Source: Trogon surrucura
Lineage: Eukaryota > Chordata > Aves > Trogoniformes > Trogonidae
Length of the DNA stretch: 64,000 nucleotides
Assembly: GCA_020746105.1 (NCBI GenBank)
Contig: CM036620.1
Coordinates: 29,669,916 to 29,733,915 of the forward strand
Direction: 5' to 3'
Positions 1 to 13,829 of the stretch are shown here, in pieces. The notes under the pieces were generated by a model that ran no database searches, was not told the origin of the DNA, and saw nothing but the letters and a program-made list of their open reading frames with translations. The first letter of the stretch is position 1. Every line of letters begins with the position of its first letter. The position numbers and the translations under genes are program-made.

Positions 1-8
1 AGTAGAAG

Positions 9-585
9 ATGATCATAAAACGGTTGAGGTTGGAAGGGGACCTCTGGAGGTTATCTGGTCCAACACCCCTGCTCAAGCAGGACTACCTACACCCAGCTGC
101 CCAGGACCACATCCAGACAGCTTCTGAACGTATCCAAGGATGCAGACTGCACAACTTCTGTAGGCAACCTGTGCCAGTGTTTGAAAACCAGAAAATTCAC
201 TTACTGTGAGAGCTGTCAATCTGTGCCCATTACTTCTTGCTCTATTACTAAGCACTAGTGAGAAGAGCATGACACCCCCTCCTTCATTTCCTCTCACCAG
301 GTATTTATACTCCTCCTGACCCTTGTCTTCTCCTGGCTGAAGATCCCCAGGTCTCTCAGCCTCTCCTCATATGCAAGATGCTCCAATTCCATAGTCATCT
401 TGGTGGTCCCACACCAGACTCATTCCAGTATGCCCATGTCTTCCTCATACCGGGGAGCCCAGAAGTAGACCCACCACTCCAGATATGGCCTCACCAGCAC
501 TGAGCAGTGGGGAAGGATCCCCTCCCTCGACCTACTGGCAACACTCTTCCTAATGCAGCCCAGGTGGCTGTTGGCAAATTCTGTA
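9..585 (-). mobile_element. CR1 LINE fragment (3' region, diverged)
   Basis: Read on the minus strand this matches the 3' third of the full-length CR1 at 36277-40737. Shared phrases include the equivalent of 'tccaacccccctgccagagcagg' near its 3' end and the ORF2 stretch for '[12 protein letters not shown]' near 440-500. It is heavily diverged and its reading frame is broken, so it is an old dead copy inside PPP3CA intron 1. The stretch after it (about 600-800) is A-rich low-complexity DNA. Confidence 0.8.
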
Positions 586-1142
586 AGATGACCTATAAAA
601 ACCTGTCTCCAACCCCCAGAAATCTGGGGAGGAGAACAAAAAAAAACAAAAAAAAAAAAACCAAAACCCCCACCAACCACCCAACCTAAAAACCCACAAC
701 CCCAGTCTAACGCACATTCAGAAGCCAGAGCAACCAGATTATAAACATACAAAAAAAAAACCCAACAAAACAAAACAAAAACAAAACCCAACCATCTGCA
801 GAGTAACTTTCTGACTGGCAATACTTCTACAATAAGCCCAGGTTACCTCCTACAGTGAAGTATTGTCTGTGACAATAAGATACAAGATGTGAGGTTAATA
901 CTGTACAAAACATTCACATGTATTTAAGACTGCCATTAACAACAGTGATATCCCTCGTCACCTATGGGGTAAACAGACAGTATTTATGTGAGGTAGATGT
1001 CATCTGAGATTCGGAGCTCTAGGGAAGCAGCAGTACCTTGTTAAAAAGGATAAAAGCTCCCTAACGTGCAAATTCTTTATAAGTATAAATTAGCTTTTAT
1101 TTACATTTAGATTTCACATAGAAATGGTGAGATATGGATTCA

Positions 1143-1232
1143 CTGCAGAGAGTCCAGCAAAGGGCCACTAAGATGATTTAATGGACTCCAGAAGTCCCTT
1201 CTAGCCTCAACCATTCTGTGCTTTTGTGAAGT
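1143..1232 (+). mobile_element. Short CR1-like remnant
   Basis: The phrases 'gagtccagcaaagggccac' and 'cctcaaccattctgtgc' resemble the CR1/LTR-type phrases for 'gggtccagcggagggccac' and the terminal 'ccattctatg' of CR1 3' ends. Only about 90 bp are recognisable, so the family assignment is tentative. Confidence 0.35.
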
Positions 1233-4200
1233 TGTCAGAGCTCATACTTTTCAGTTGTGAGTGATTGAGCAAGGGACTTGGACACATCATTCGTAAAAAT
1301 CAAGGATACACTATTTTTCCAGTGGAGTGGCAGGCAGAAGGTTAAGTGATAAAGAAAAAACCCCACACCTGCTACCGCAATCAACCGCCCAGAAACTAAA
1401 AGTGATCTCTCAACTGAAATGAATGAAGGTTTATCCTCTTTTGTAGTACATTTTTTTTTGAGTTCACTCCTACTTTCCTCCCCTTGCCAAAAGTAACCTC
1501 ATCTCAGTATGCTCAAAAGACAGTATCTTAAAGTCATCTTCTCCTCTTTATTACTGAGAACATAAAGACAAACAGCTACCTCAGCCAATGTAACTCACCA
1601 GGCAAAGCACTCCTAAACTAGAGAGGATTCCCTAAGCAACACTTGACTGCACTGAAAACACATACCCTCGCCCACTGTGCTCTTCATTCCTTCTTCCCAA
1701 ACTCCCCAGCTATATGTCCAATACACCTTGTTATGCCATTAGGCTCTCCTCTAGTAATCACAGACACCACCACTTGTGTGACACACAGCAGCACGTCTCT
1801 CTGGGAAGAAAATAATGCATTTACGCACATCTGGTACGTACATCTTTAGTACTGCTTTAGGGTGACTTAAATATTAAGACTTATTCTATTACACCAGAAA
1901 AAAATAAGTTAAACAGGCTTTATTTAAGGCAACACAGATGTGTTCATTACTGAAGAAAATGCATTTGTAAGGGTATACTGAAAAAAAAAAATACATGAGA
2001 AAGGCTCCTGGCTTGGAAAACATTTTAGACTATGCTTCTGAAGACACAGCAAGAGAACCGCAAACTATTTTTTGGGGAACCAGCCACCCACAGACAGACA
2101 AGTCCCTTTTGGCTTGCTAACTGAGAGCACTGCAAAGTAAAAGCGCACTTTCCTCAGTGTTAAAACAGGAGCTAATACTGTCTTCTCCTACGCTGCATAA
2201 GAGTAGATATAACAAAGCAGTTTAAACCAGAGAGAAGTCATGCACTGAAAATTCTAAGTCCTAGGATGACGACTTGATTCACAGTTTTACTCAAGTTAAC
2301 GAAAAGCCTCCAAGTCCTGCAGATTCCAGCAGGTTATGAAACAGGTCCTGCAGAGGGAAATGTTCCAAGTCACAAACAGCAACGCCGAAATGTGGTACCT
2401 CATTGCCATCACTGCCTATGAAAAAATCCCTGGAGTAAAATAGAGAACAAATACAATAATCTCACTTTCTCATTTTAAAAATGGCATGAAAGGAACAATA
2501 GAAGAAAGTTATTGAAGAAAACTAGATTGTTCCCAGCTGTTATCATAAAATACTACAGCTGTTCGTGTCATTGCAGCTAATAACCAGTTGCGCTTTTTCA
2601 AAGATTGTTAACACAGTATGACCATTGTAATCTACATCAACCCAAAACTTGGCAAGCATCACGGAAAAAAAAATACTAAAAAAAAAAATTTAAATTCTGT
2701 TGGATTTTTTTAATTTATTTTAGTTTAATTTCTGGTCAGGGGTTGTTTTTTTATGTTTGGAGGGATAGGAAGGGATTTTTTTATGAATGGTTCTGCATTC
2801 AAGATGTTGGTTATGATAAGGTGCTTTAAATTCGATGGTAAATAAAAGGTATTAAATTGCTAAAATTGTCTTTTCCAGTAATAAAAGCAGAATTCAGCCA
2901 CGAAATCCCGTATTTGTTGTTGAAAAGAGATGTGCTGAGTAAAACTATCTCAAGTCCAAAGTAAATGCCGAAATCCTTTTTTTTCTGGAATCATGACGTA
3001 GAAGCTCTTAATTGTTTTGTTAACTGAACTATATATGAATCAAAACAGATTTTTCAAAGATTCAAACCCACAAATGCAAAGAAAAGGTTAAGATAGAGAC
3101 AAACCCCACATACATAGATGCAGAAAAAAAATTCAGATTCAATTCTCTCTACTGGAGCGTTACTCCTTGACAGATGGAGAAAAAAACAAGGGGAAAAGCA
3201 TGTATTCCCACATAAAATCACCACAGAACCTGGAACGTACTATTTCAAGTAATTTCATGTCATTTCTAGAGAAAATACGTGAGTATATGTTCCCCTCTAG
3301 CCCTGTGCCTTCCCCTCCAAAATCACCCATATAAAATTATACACCAGAGAGAAGTCACAGGCTCCTGCACTGTCGTCTTTTTTTTTTTTTCCTCTGCTCT
3401 AGTTACCAAGGAAATCACAAATTTATTGATAAAACCAGCATTTGCTTTGCAAGTTTCTCTACTTCAGGACAGAAAAACACCTGCGGAGGAATTCCAAACA
3501 CTCCAGAAAAACTACCACCTGATCATACACAGCACATGCCCGTTTTCATAGGAACCAGTCTGCGAGTCAGCAACAAGAACCAAATAGAGCCACAGCAAAA
3601 GGACAGTGTAAATGAAGTATCCAAAGCAACAGAGCAATAATTGTTAAACATGTACTTATAACCAAAGACAGCATCAGAAAACATGTTAGAAGCTGAGCCG
3701 CTTTTTCTCACTTGGAGCTATCTAGCCTGCAAAGGACTTCTTTCCAAATAACAGTTACTTCAAAACATGAAGAACTCAGGAATTTGGCTTTTCGTGGCCA
3801 CACAATTACTGAGCTGTCACTATCAGCAGGTAATAAATAAATAAACAGGTCATACAAGCTACCTTCAAAGACACTCGCAAAAGCTTAAATTAAAAATTAA
3901 AATCTAATCACACACTAAATTAGGCCAAAAACCTGTAGTTTGGATTCTGTTAATTAAGCCTACTGAACAATGCCCAGAGTGAGTGTTAAAGAGCGTCTGC
4001 AGCATCACATCTGCGCAACCCATTATTAACACTTGTTATTTTCACCATTCCAATCAGAAGTTCAAAGTGTGCTTCCTTTCTTGGGGCAACACTGTGCAGG
4101 CTTGGTATTTTTATCTAATTAGCAAGTATCAAAGACAGCATCATAGCAGAATTTTCTCCACAGCAGGTCAGTCATACTTTTTTGCTCCGTTGCATTAGTT

Positions 4201-7200
4201 CTGTGTTGTGCAACAGTCACTATGACTCAAGGAAAGTATTTTGGCTAATATGAATCTGAGGCAATGAAAAAGAATATGGTGTAGAATACTAACATCGTTA
4301 TATCGATACCTGTCTGCATCAGTACGTGTCTAATCCCATTACACCACTTCTCAACTCTGAAAGCCCAGTAACACATCAGACTTCAATTATTTTATTAAGC
4401 CATATACACCTACCTGAAAGATGGAAAAACAGCTATTACTATTGGAATAATAATGTCAACATTTCGGCACGGTTTTTCCTCCCTTTACCACAAACCTTTT
4501 GTCCAACCTCTGTGCAGACTAGGTTCTGCACCTTTTATGTTTAGAGTTGAAGGTGGGAAGGCTTCAAGTTCACTCATCTGTGGTGAACTTCAGGGCTTTT
4601 TTTTTTCCAAGTATTATCAGCTTCATCAAATGGTACCTTCTGTGGCTAACTAAATTCCAGGTCTGGTTGCAAAGACACCAAAGCACGAGTTCTTAATACC
4701 CCCTCTCGTCTATGCCAGTCCTCAGAGCTTCTTGCAAACCATGTTAAAACTAACAATCATGCTGCGAGTTTTCAACATCACCGCTGAGCAACCTTGGAGC
4801 ACCAGCTGAACTGCAAAATAGAGACATCCTCCTGTGACAAGTTGGGTAGAGCTTGAGCAGCACACCTGCAGTGGAGCAGGAAAGAAAGCCACAGAGTCAG
4901 CAGCTGCCTGCAGAATCACAACAGAAGTCTGAGGAAGAGGCAGAACACACTTCCCCTATTCCCACGTGCTTCCCCAGGCACCTACCAGCGCCTGTGGATG
5001 CACCAAAGGAAAGACACAGTGTTCTGTGGACCTCTTGCGTTAGGTACACGCACCCAAATCACAACTACCGGGCAGCACCCAGGCTGCTTGAGGTACTCTG
5101 CAATGAGAGCAATCAGGATAGAAAAGTTTGCAGAAACGTAGGAAAGCAGAAAAGTAAGGGCATGCTGAAACACAGCAGGGAGAAAATATCACAGATGAAA
5201 AACTCAGAACCCCAACTTGCCAAAACCAAAAGGAAGCTGCAACAGGCATTCAGTACAGCATGGCTTTATTTCTGAGGAGAAGTTTGATAGGTAGACAGTC
5301 CGCAAGCTAAATGTTTTCAAAGACTTCCTGAAGTACACCCTAAAAGAAAAGAACATCATCTGCACCTTAAGCACATGCAATCCCCAGACACCCAGGAATT
5401 AAATTCTAACTAAAAACATTATTTTGGACTCCTGATGCCTTCCCATTCTACTCCTTCCTCTCTCCAGCTCCAAACATAAATGGCATTAGTTGGAAATTAG
5501 CTGGAGATTGTGTTGACATCATAATTCAATCTTAAATAAGACAGTCATGTTCTCCTCATGCAGCAGTGTTGCCATATCAACGTTAACGTGCCTAACCTCA
5601 CTTATAAATATAGATATCATAGTCAGTTTAAAATGCACATAAATGACTGTCAAGAAGGTACTACTCTGGAGGTGTCATTTCAGCAGCAGAGGCTTTTCTG
5701 GTAGGGTAGGAACAAGTAGTTCAGATTTGCATCTTTAGAAGAAAAATTTACCATCATAGCACTTACTGTCTCCTTGTTTCTCCACATACAATCTCCCATC
5801 TCTTCCTTCATTTGCTAATGAAAATAAGGAAAAAAGAACACAGCCTGGGTACAACACTCGGCAATAATGCATCTGAAGCTACAAGCCAAGTGGCAGATTG
5901 CTCAGTGAGCCACACACCTCCAGGAACTGGGCTGCACATACACTATAATATTTTTCAGAACTGGGATGATAGTTTCCACCCTTATTGATTGAGTAGCCAT
6001 AAAGTGATCTTTTATGGGGGATGTGAAGGTAAATGACTGATTATCAGAACAGGAAATAATTTAAGTGTTCAGCTGAGGAACCATTATGCAATTGCAACTT
6101 GCATTTGACTCATGAAACCACATACAAAAGAATACAAGAAGGCACCTTTTCATGAAGATGATCTGAAGTGGCTTTTACTTTAGAAACTTGTGGCTTCTTT
6201 TATGGCACGCTTGGGAGAAGTGTTAAGAGTATTTTAAGATACAAAGATACTGCTTAAGGAAGTACTTTCCTCCACATTCTTTAAAGCCATAAAGAGGGAA
6301 CTATCCCTCACTACATGCTACTTCAATATTACTGGTAAGCCTCAGATGAACTAATATTTATATTTAAATGGAGTACCAAATCTAAATTATAGTCCTGCTT
6401 TTATACTTTAAGTAGGAGCCACTCAGCAAAACAGATGAAGGTTTGAAAAAAAAAAAAAATTTACGAGTTTGGAGTATCCAAGCTACAGCTATTTATTTAT
6501 TGACATTACGCAAGCTGACTTTTGACAGAAAATCCCTTTAGAAATACCAGATGGGAAGGAATGTGACAAGTTCTGCAAGTCATGGAACTACAAAAAATTA
6601 ATTTAAAATGTCAAGTTATGTAATCAAAGTAAATATATTTTGCATTTGATCTTCCTGCCACAACCTGCACAGAAAAGCAAGCATAACCATGCAATGTCTA
6701 TCATCTCTAAGTGTAATGCAGGTGATGGAAGTAGATACCATTCAATCTGGGAATGGATAGCAGAGAGGAAACAACTGTTCTCTACAACATCCCCCTATGG
6801 AAAATGACCTCAACTGGCACATATTTTCCAATTAAGTTAAATGCTGATAACATCCAGCATGAACTCCTCTTTCAAGTTTCTCACCACCACCAGGGGTAAC
6901 AAAAGCACCAGCTCTCTTGCTGGGCTCAGGCAAAAAGAGCAGGTAACGGAAGACAGCTGTGGCCAGTGTGGAATTCAGAAGAACACAACAGGTTTTTAAC
7001 ACAAACAAGGCAATTTTGTCCCTCACCTCCTATCAGTCCTGAGCTTCAGCACATTGAGCAAGCCCCTCACGTAATACAGAGTATGAGAAAAGGCTCCCAC
7101 CCGTGCAGTGCAGCAATAACCACACAAGAAAGGCGCCCTTCAGTGCGCCAACAATTTTTTACCCATGCCCATACAGCAAAAGGCTTGCTTTGCTAAAGGG

Positions 7201-10200
7201 CTTATTTACAAAATTATCTTAATGACTAAGAGGCCCAGTGAATTCAGAAACCAAAATAAATCACCAGCTTCATTACACAAGCATAACTGTCAAGCGCTCT
7301 ACTTTGGTTTTGTTTCAGTTTCTCATTAGTACATTAACACTCCTCCGCAAGTGCTGTACACCCCTTGCACACGTATGCAGGTTTTCACAGTCTCAGCTCA
7401 CAAAGACTGCAATTCCCAAGAAGCATCCAGCTGACAGAATCCACTGGTCTTACAAGCATCAACTTAGTTTGGAGCATGAGATAAGAACAAAGCAGTTACA
7501 TATAAGAAAATAACAGGCCAACTTCATTTTCTTTTGCAAGCATATTCAGTTGTCTTCTGGTCTCAGCTGGATCTCATCTGGCTCGCTTCACAAATATACC
7601 AGGGGATCTGCAACCACAGCTCCCAAAGCTGAGGTGGAGGAACATCTACCCCCTCAAACGAAGGTAAAATTGGACGGAGGAGAGCAGATAACCCCCAGCT
7701 ACAGCAGTGCCACCTTTCTAACAGACCCAAAGGTGAATTTTCTACTTAATAACACTCCTGAAACGCTGATGCAGGCTTCCTCAGAGCAAGTGAGTACATT
7801 CCTAAGTACTATGTGGATAAATTAATTAAAGAAAAATAGAGTCAGCTTTCCTATGCTGATAGGAACAGCTACAAAGCAACTCTTTTCCTTTCCTTTGTGA
7901 GGATCAGGCAGGTATTGAACCTTCAGCATCCTCAGAAAAGGAGCACACAACCATTTACTCTCCTATCATCAGACAGCTATAACTATCCAGGTAACGCTGG
8001 TCTTTGTCACACATTTTCTAGTGCTCAAATTTGCACCAAAGCATATATCAAATTCACCAATGCTACTGACATAAAAGTCATCACACAATTACTCAAAAAC
8101 TACTGAAAGGTAGCCCAGCGTGGCAGGATACATCTATGCTGGAAAAACTGCACTCAATTCACGGCAAGACAAAGGCAGGCTTCTGCAACACGCCGACGGT
8201 GGATTCCAGCCTGGAGCACAAGCCTTTGGCAAGTACACACAAGTCTCCCCGGACTAATGGAAACTCTAAACTGCATTGCTAATTCCTTTTATTGACAGCA
8301 ATTTTGCCTTTCACAAATCTGATATTAACACTGATGGCTAACATATTGATCGTGAGCTGGCATTCATATTAGATTAGAAACAACAGACAGCCTGAACATT
8401 AGAAGACCATTAACAGTGACACAGTTTGAAAATCAGAGACAGCAGAGACCAGTGCCCAGGTTTTTTGGGTGTTGTCAATTGCTGATATAACTGTGTACAA
8501 AGGTTCACAAGCTGTGGCAACAGCCCATCTAAACAGCCGAGACATTTCATTGAAATTCCACTTTCCTTCAAAGACTAAAAAAAAAAAAACCACTCAAAAG
8601 ACCATAACCATCTGACCTGCCCAGAAGTATCAAAACAATCACTGTACCCAGCTAACAGCAAGACTTCCAAGAAATACCGACCACTTCTTTGTACGACTAC
8701 TCCGGTTCACTTTCGAAGTTTTTATTTAGAATTACTCTTCTTTGAAGCAGTATTTCTAGAAGGCAGTAATGCAACACTGAATATTTTGAGGAGGCCAAGT
8801 AACACGATACACAGCTTTTCCCTCCAGGTCGGTGGGGTTCAAATCTTTCTACGTCAGTAATGACCAAAAAGCTGTTGACATCAGACAGCTGTTATGTGAC
8901 CCATGAGGAATGAGCCAGTATCCTCAGTCCAGTTTTCCCTGGACAGGTACTCCTACCTTCACAAGAACAACCAGCACTCTGGCTGGCAAGTCTCAGGAGC
9001 TAAAAGCTCCTGAGATAAGGATTGGCTTCCTCAGTTCTGAAGGAGAACAATAACTGAGACAGCTGTTTGCCCAGGTGAAGGCTGCATCATACCTCTAATT
9101 AAAAAAAAAAAGAGGAATTTCAATTCGTAAGTACGTCAAGTCAGCATTTGTTGCAACTGTATGCTGCCCCAAGCCTTGATCCCACAAACTTCTGAACATA
9201 CAGGTTATCAAGTTTGCAGTCAACAGACGAAGTGTTGCTCCTCTACAGGATCACAAAATCCAGAGAGCAAAGGTGAATTCTCTAATTTGCATCATAACAT
9301 CTGTCCCGTCTTAAGGAGGGAACAAGAGTAAATCAAAAAAGTACTTCTCAAACCATAACTTCATCCTCTGGATTCACTTATTTTTTCCTTTAGCTCAGCA
9401 GAACACAGTTTTGTAAATTTTGACAAGAGTTAATTTGCTTCTGAAAACTTAGCCTTATACACAGATAGAATCTTTTCTTTACACTGCTCATTGCACCACA
9501 GCATCAGATCCAAAGATTTCACTACAGCCACCAAATGTAATTGTGCACGAGCTGCATAACAGAGATGGGAGAAGACCTAATAAGCCTTTTTCCCATTCTC
9601 CCAAAGGCATGTTTGCTTTTTGATTCAAATCAGTTTAAGCGCAGTTCAGACAATTCAATAAGCAAAGCAAAATGAGTGCGAGATGAAGTCCTCACCTACA
9701 GCAATACCCTACTCATCAGTATATTTTAGTATTTTAAGGATGAGAAGGAAGAAAAAACAGCCCACAGCAACCTCTCCCCCAAAGACACAGCCCTCAGCCA
9801 CAAGCAATCTGCATGAAGCTGCTGGAATCGCAACCTCCCCAAACTCACCCCGACATTACATAACAGTGCCCAGGCAGGATTTTCACCAGCCAGCCCAGAA
9901 TTATTGCTAGGAGGAGGCATCTCCTGTCATGCATCAGCAAATCAAGAGTTTAAAAAAAAAAAAAAAATTAAAAAAAAAATCACCCACCAAACACAATAAA
10001 AACAAGCAAAAAAGAAAAAAAAATCCTACACATGCAAACAGAAGAGACAGTTTAATCCAGATCTTACATCTATATGTTAAAAATATTTCATTTCTAAGTA
10101 AGGTTTTATATGACATTGTAACCTAAAAAAATAAGTTGTCATATATCTCTCCAACACCAGAATGTCTGTTTTCCCCCCTCTAAAACACCAAGGCTCTTCA

Positions 10201-11690
10201 ACTGCACACAAGGTGCCTTTTTGGTTTTTTAATTATCCCTTACTCATTTAACAAGCCTATTTCAGTTTCATCTCAAGAAAGTACAAATCATGTCCTATAG
10301 GAAAGAAACAAAGTAACCTTTTCCTATGTCTAATATTATTACCACAATTGTTTTCTTGACTTCCTTACAGTCTATAAGAAGGCAGTGTGAAGTGCCTAAG
10401 ATATAGCAAATAATCCTATTAAGAATCAGTTTACTGTGTACTACTCTCTTCAGATACTATTTTAAGACCCTAAAAGGATTTCAATATTTAATAAAGGACT
10501 GAACCAGTTAAACAAACCTTCACATCTCAGTGGAACACTGACATTATGAGACAACAGTTACCAGGTGAGATGTACATCTAAGTGGCGTGTATGTTCTGTT
10601 CTTTTTGTTCAATAACTTGGTTTGACAAAGTTGGTTTGGTGTAGTTGCATTGTAAAAATATCTAACAACACCTACCGCTAAGTTTTCTTAAAAATGGTCC
10701 TCTCTAAGAGATGTTGAAATGTTACAGGTGTGGAAAAAAAAAATAAACGTAAAGAGCAGTTGCTGATAAAACACATCAGGACATGCTGAAACCATTGAAG
10801 GTTTTGTAAATATAGAGATAACTCCTATTCATGATGAACGCTGACTTAAGCCAAAGGAAGTTCTGCCATAGCAAAGATCAGTGTATGTGGTCATGTTTTA
10901 GGACTAAGGCAGATTTAACATAAAATAAAAATAACAAGTTAGGCATCCCATAACCATAAAGAGGTCTTTCCAATGGGACAGTCATTTGTTGTTTCTACAG
11001 AATACAAGCATCAGCTAAACAGAGCTCTTTCAGGCTTCTAAAGCCTACTGTTGGTGTGATATAACAGACTGACTACTTAAACAAGCAGTAAATATTCAGG
11101 ATATTAGAAGGTAAAGGTGAATTCCCAAGTCTTTTTAGAAAACTCTGACCATGCTTGTTATTGTGTTTCTTGCAACATCTGAAGATCTAAAATTTCATTT
11201 GGAGGTGAAAAAAAAAATAAAGCAAGAAGGAGGAAAGGCATAAGAAGGATAAATATAAATACAAAAAAATATAAATAATACGACTTTCTGAATAATATTT
11301 ACATTGAGTGTTTAGTTTTGGTGTACACTCATGTAAATACAAAAGTGTATAACGTTCCAGCCTCCAGCAGCCTGGGTTCTGGAAGGATGCAGCCTGCATC
11401 TGGGATTTGTGCTTTCCACCATCACGCTCTGCATTGCAATACGGCTTAGAACCCAACCGAATAAAACACACTGTATCCAAGTGTATCCAGCTAATGTGGC
11501 CGCTGCTGAAGGGGGAAAAAAATTTAAAAAAAAAATCAAGGGGGAAAAAAAAAACCACCAACACTAAATACACCCGCACTTCATACGTGCCGAGAAACGC
11601 ACGCGTGCAATTTAAACCGGGGACTACCTCGGTAAATAAGACCTTGGTGTGTACTGCAGGGCACAACGTGCTGTTAATCTCGACTCTAAC
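1233..11690 (-). other. PPP3CA: PPP3CA intron 1 (part), no further gene seen
   Basis: This AT-rich stretch follows the exon-1 splice donor at 12661 on the minus strand and so lies in the first intron of PPP3CA. I see no exon with convincing splice sites, no RNA gene and no clear mobile element. It holds only scattered A/T homopolymers, for example A-rich DNA at 9950-10025. The short open frames here are of the length expected by chance. Unrecognised old repeats or enhancers could be present. Confidence 0.6.
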
Positions 11691-12661
11691 GTGTTTACCC
11701 GGCCGAGGCTGGCGGCGGCACCCGCATACCTCCGGAACCCGGCGCAGATCATGGAGCCCACAGAGCCGCGTTTGCGCCGAGCTGCCGCCCACCGCCACGC
11801 ACATCTGCACGCACCCGCGGGCGCACCGCCGCGGCTACGCCTGCTGGATAACTTCACATCCACGCAGGCCGGGCCGTCAGTAAGAGACGTCGACGGAGGA
11901 GGAAGAGGAGGAAGCAGCCCTCGCCGCCTCCCACAGCGCCCGCGCCCCGCCGCCCCCCTGCGCCCACGGCCGCCCCCCCCTCCCCGCCTCCCGCCTGCCC
12001 GCCCGGCATCCCCGCCGCGGGTGCCACCCTGCAGCGCGCTGGGGGCGGGAGAGGGAAGCCGGGCAGCGCGGCCGGTCCCCCCGCAGGGGGCTTCGGGTTG
12101 GTTTTGGGGAGGGCAGCGGAGCCCCGGCTGTCGGCGCGGGGAGGTTTTCCCTGCTGCATGCGGGGAGCCGAGCGGCTGTGACAAGCGGCGGCGCAGCCTG
12201 CGGGGGGGCTCGGGGGAGCTCAGTCCGAAGGAGGAGGAGGAAGGGGGGATGCCCGGAGGAGCAGGCGGGCTGGGGGAGGGGGCCGAGCCCTGCCCCCCTC
12301 TCCCCCAGGCTCTGGGGCGGGGGAGGAAGCTGGGGCTCCCCCTCTCTCTCACGCCAGCCCTGTGCAGCGCCTTCAAGGCGGAGAGGGGGAGGCGGCGGCG
12401 GGGGAGGAAGGGGGGGAAATGCTGCAATGTAGCGCCGGGCGGGCAGGCGAGGGAAGCCGCAAACCCTCCACCGGGACCCGGCGTAAGCCCGTGGGCCGAG
12501 CCCACCGCTTTCAGCGGCCGTACCGCCGGCAGCCCCACGGTACCTGCCCGGGGCGGGGAACAGGGACGAGAGCGACACGACCCCAACGCGGGGTGGGGGA
12601 CACACGCACAACACAAGGCGGGACGACCCGGCCGAGAGGGCAGCGGGGGCGCGGCACCCAC

Positions 12662-12719
12662 CTTTCACCACCCTGTCCGTCGTCGATAACTTGGGATCAA
12701 CAGCCTTATGCTCCGACAT
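12662..12719 (-). CDS. PPP3CA: Calcineurin A alpha, coding part of exon 1
   Basis: The minus-strand ATG at 12719 begins MSEHKAVDPKLSTTDRVVK. This matches the N-terminus of vertebrate PPP3CA (from memory, mammals have MSEP at the start and I instead of V at residue 7) and differs from PPP3CB, which starts with a proline run, and PPP3CC. After the lysine codon the exon ends in AAAG and is followed by GTGGGT (12661-12656), a good splice donor. The one leftover G would start the alanine codon of the next exon, which fits the known AVPF continuation. PPP3CA is the catalytic subunit of the Ca2+/calmodulin-dependent phosphatase calcineurin, which dephosphorylates NFAT and other cytosolic substrates. 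Only these 19 codons, before the phosphatase domain, are in the window; the rest lies to the left beyond 1. The start context has G at -3. Confidence 0.93.
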
Positions 12720-13000
12720 GTCCGGCGGCCGGGGAGGCGGCGGGGCTCTCCCCCCTCGGGCAGGGCAGGCGCGGGCTGAGGAGGCGGCGGCCGCCGCTGC
12801 GGTCAGGGCTCCGGCTCCTGCGCTGCGGCCGAAGTTGCCGCGTCCCGCCGCCGCTCGCTGGCTCGGCTGGTCTCTGCCGCGCGGTGCCTTCCTCCTTCGT
12901 CTTCCTCCACCCCCGTCCTCCTCCTCCTCTTCCTCCTCCAGTTAATTATTGCTCGCTTTCAATCACGCCTCCGGATTGTTTAGGCCGGCTCGCTCTTCCC
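12720..13000 (-). promoter_or_regulatory. PPP3CA: PPP3CA 5' UTR / core promoter region
   Basis: Directly upstream of the PPP3CA ATG on the minus strand is a purine-rich GC leader (GGA repeats at about 12908-12940) without another ATG in the last 200 bases before the start codon. A TTAATTA patch at 12941-12947 is the only AT-rich motif nearby. The exact start site is not visible. Confidence 0.5.
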
Positions 13001-13829
13001 CCCCACCCGCGCCAAAGACCCCGGCGACAACACTCGCGGCGGGCGGCTGTCAGGCAGCGCCGGCAGGAAAAGCCGCGAGTGGACGCGGGCAGCAGGAACA
13101 GCCAGGCTGCACACGCAGCGGCCAGAGCCCTGCGCTTCCTTCCTCCGCGGCGCGCCGCCGGCTGCTCCGGCTCCTCCCGCCGCCACCGGCCGCCGACGCC
13201 GCCGCACTGGATCGGGATCCGGATCCGTGTCTTTCCAACACCCCCCCCCCCCCCCCACTGCCGCGGGGTCTCTCCCCTCAACTCGCACCGACACCGGCCG
13301 CGGCCCCGCGGCGCTGCACACGCTCCGCGGCGCAGCCGGCCCCCCCCCATCCCCCCCCCGCCCGCCCCGGCCCCGCGCCGCCCGGCCCCGCCCTCCCGGC
13401 TCCCGCTCCCCCGCGCCACCATTGGCTGCCGCCCCAGCTGCCAATCACTGTCAGGTAGCCCCGCCCGGCCGCACCGCCCAGGTGCGCCGCCCGCGCCGTG
13501 GGCACCGGCGGGTCCGCGCGCCGCTCCGCTCCGCTCCCGCAGCCGCGGCGAGGAGGGCGCGGGGGGGGCCGCAGGACGCGAGGAGCAGGAGCAGGAGCAG
13601 GGGCAGGAGAGGGGCCGCGGGGGCGGCCGCCGCTTCGTCACTTACAGTGGCTGCGCCACGGAGAACCGCGCCCGGTGGCCGCGCCTGCGTGCCGGACAGC
13701 CCCGCGCTGGACCAGGGGGGCGCGGGCAGCCGCAGGGAACTGGGGGAGCCCCGGCCGCCTGCCCTGAGGGGTGTGGGTGTGAGGAGGAGGGGGTGTCTGT
13801 CCCGAGGTGGGGCGACCCCAGCGTGGTCA

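Larger units (their letters stand above)
11690..13800. promoter_or_regulatory. PPP3CA: CpG island spanning the PPP3CA promoter and exon 1
   Basis: The base composition switches abruptly to very GC-rich with dense CpG, and returns to AT-rich by about 13.9 kb. The island contains the PPP3CA start codon (12717-12719) and several hundred bases on each side. A minus-strand CCAAT box lies at 13421-13425 and a plus-strand CCAAT at 13441-13445; GC-box-like runs are common. No good TATA box is placed for the minus-strand gene, as expected for a housekeeping CpG-island promoter. The transcription start cannot be fixed from sequence; the GGA-rich 5' leader probably lies within about 12720-13000. Homopolymer C runs at 13239-13256 and 13340-13360 are notable. 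Long open frames through the island on both strands are composition artefacts. Confidence 0.85.

Noticed and set aside
4853..5275. 140-codon plus-strand frame in PPP3CA intron 1
   Set aside because: No ATG at its start, no domain, no splice sites; within chance expectation for this length of sequence.
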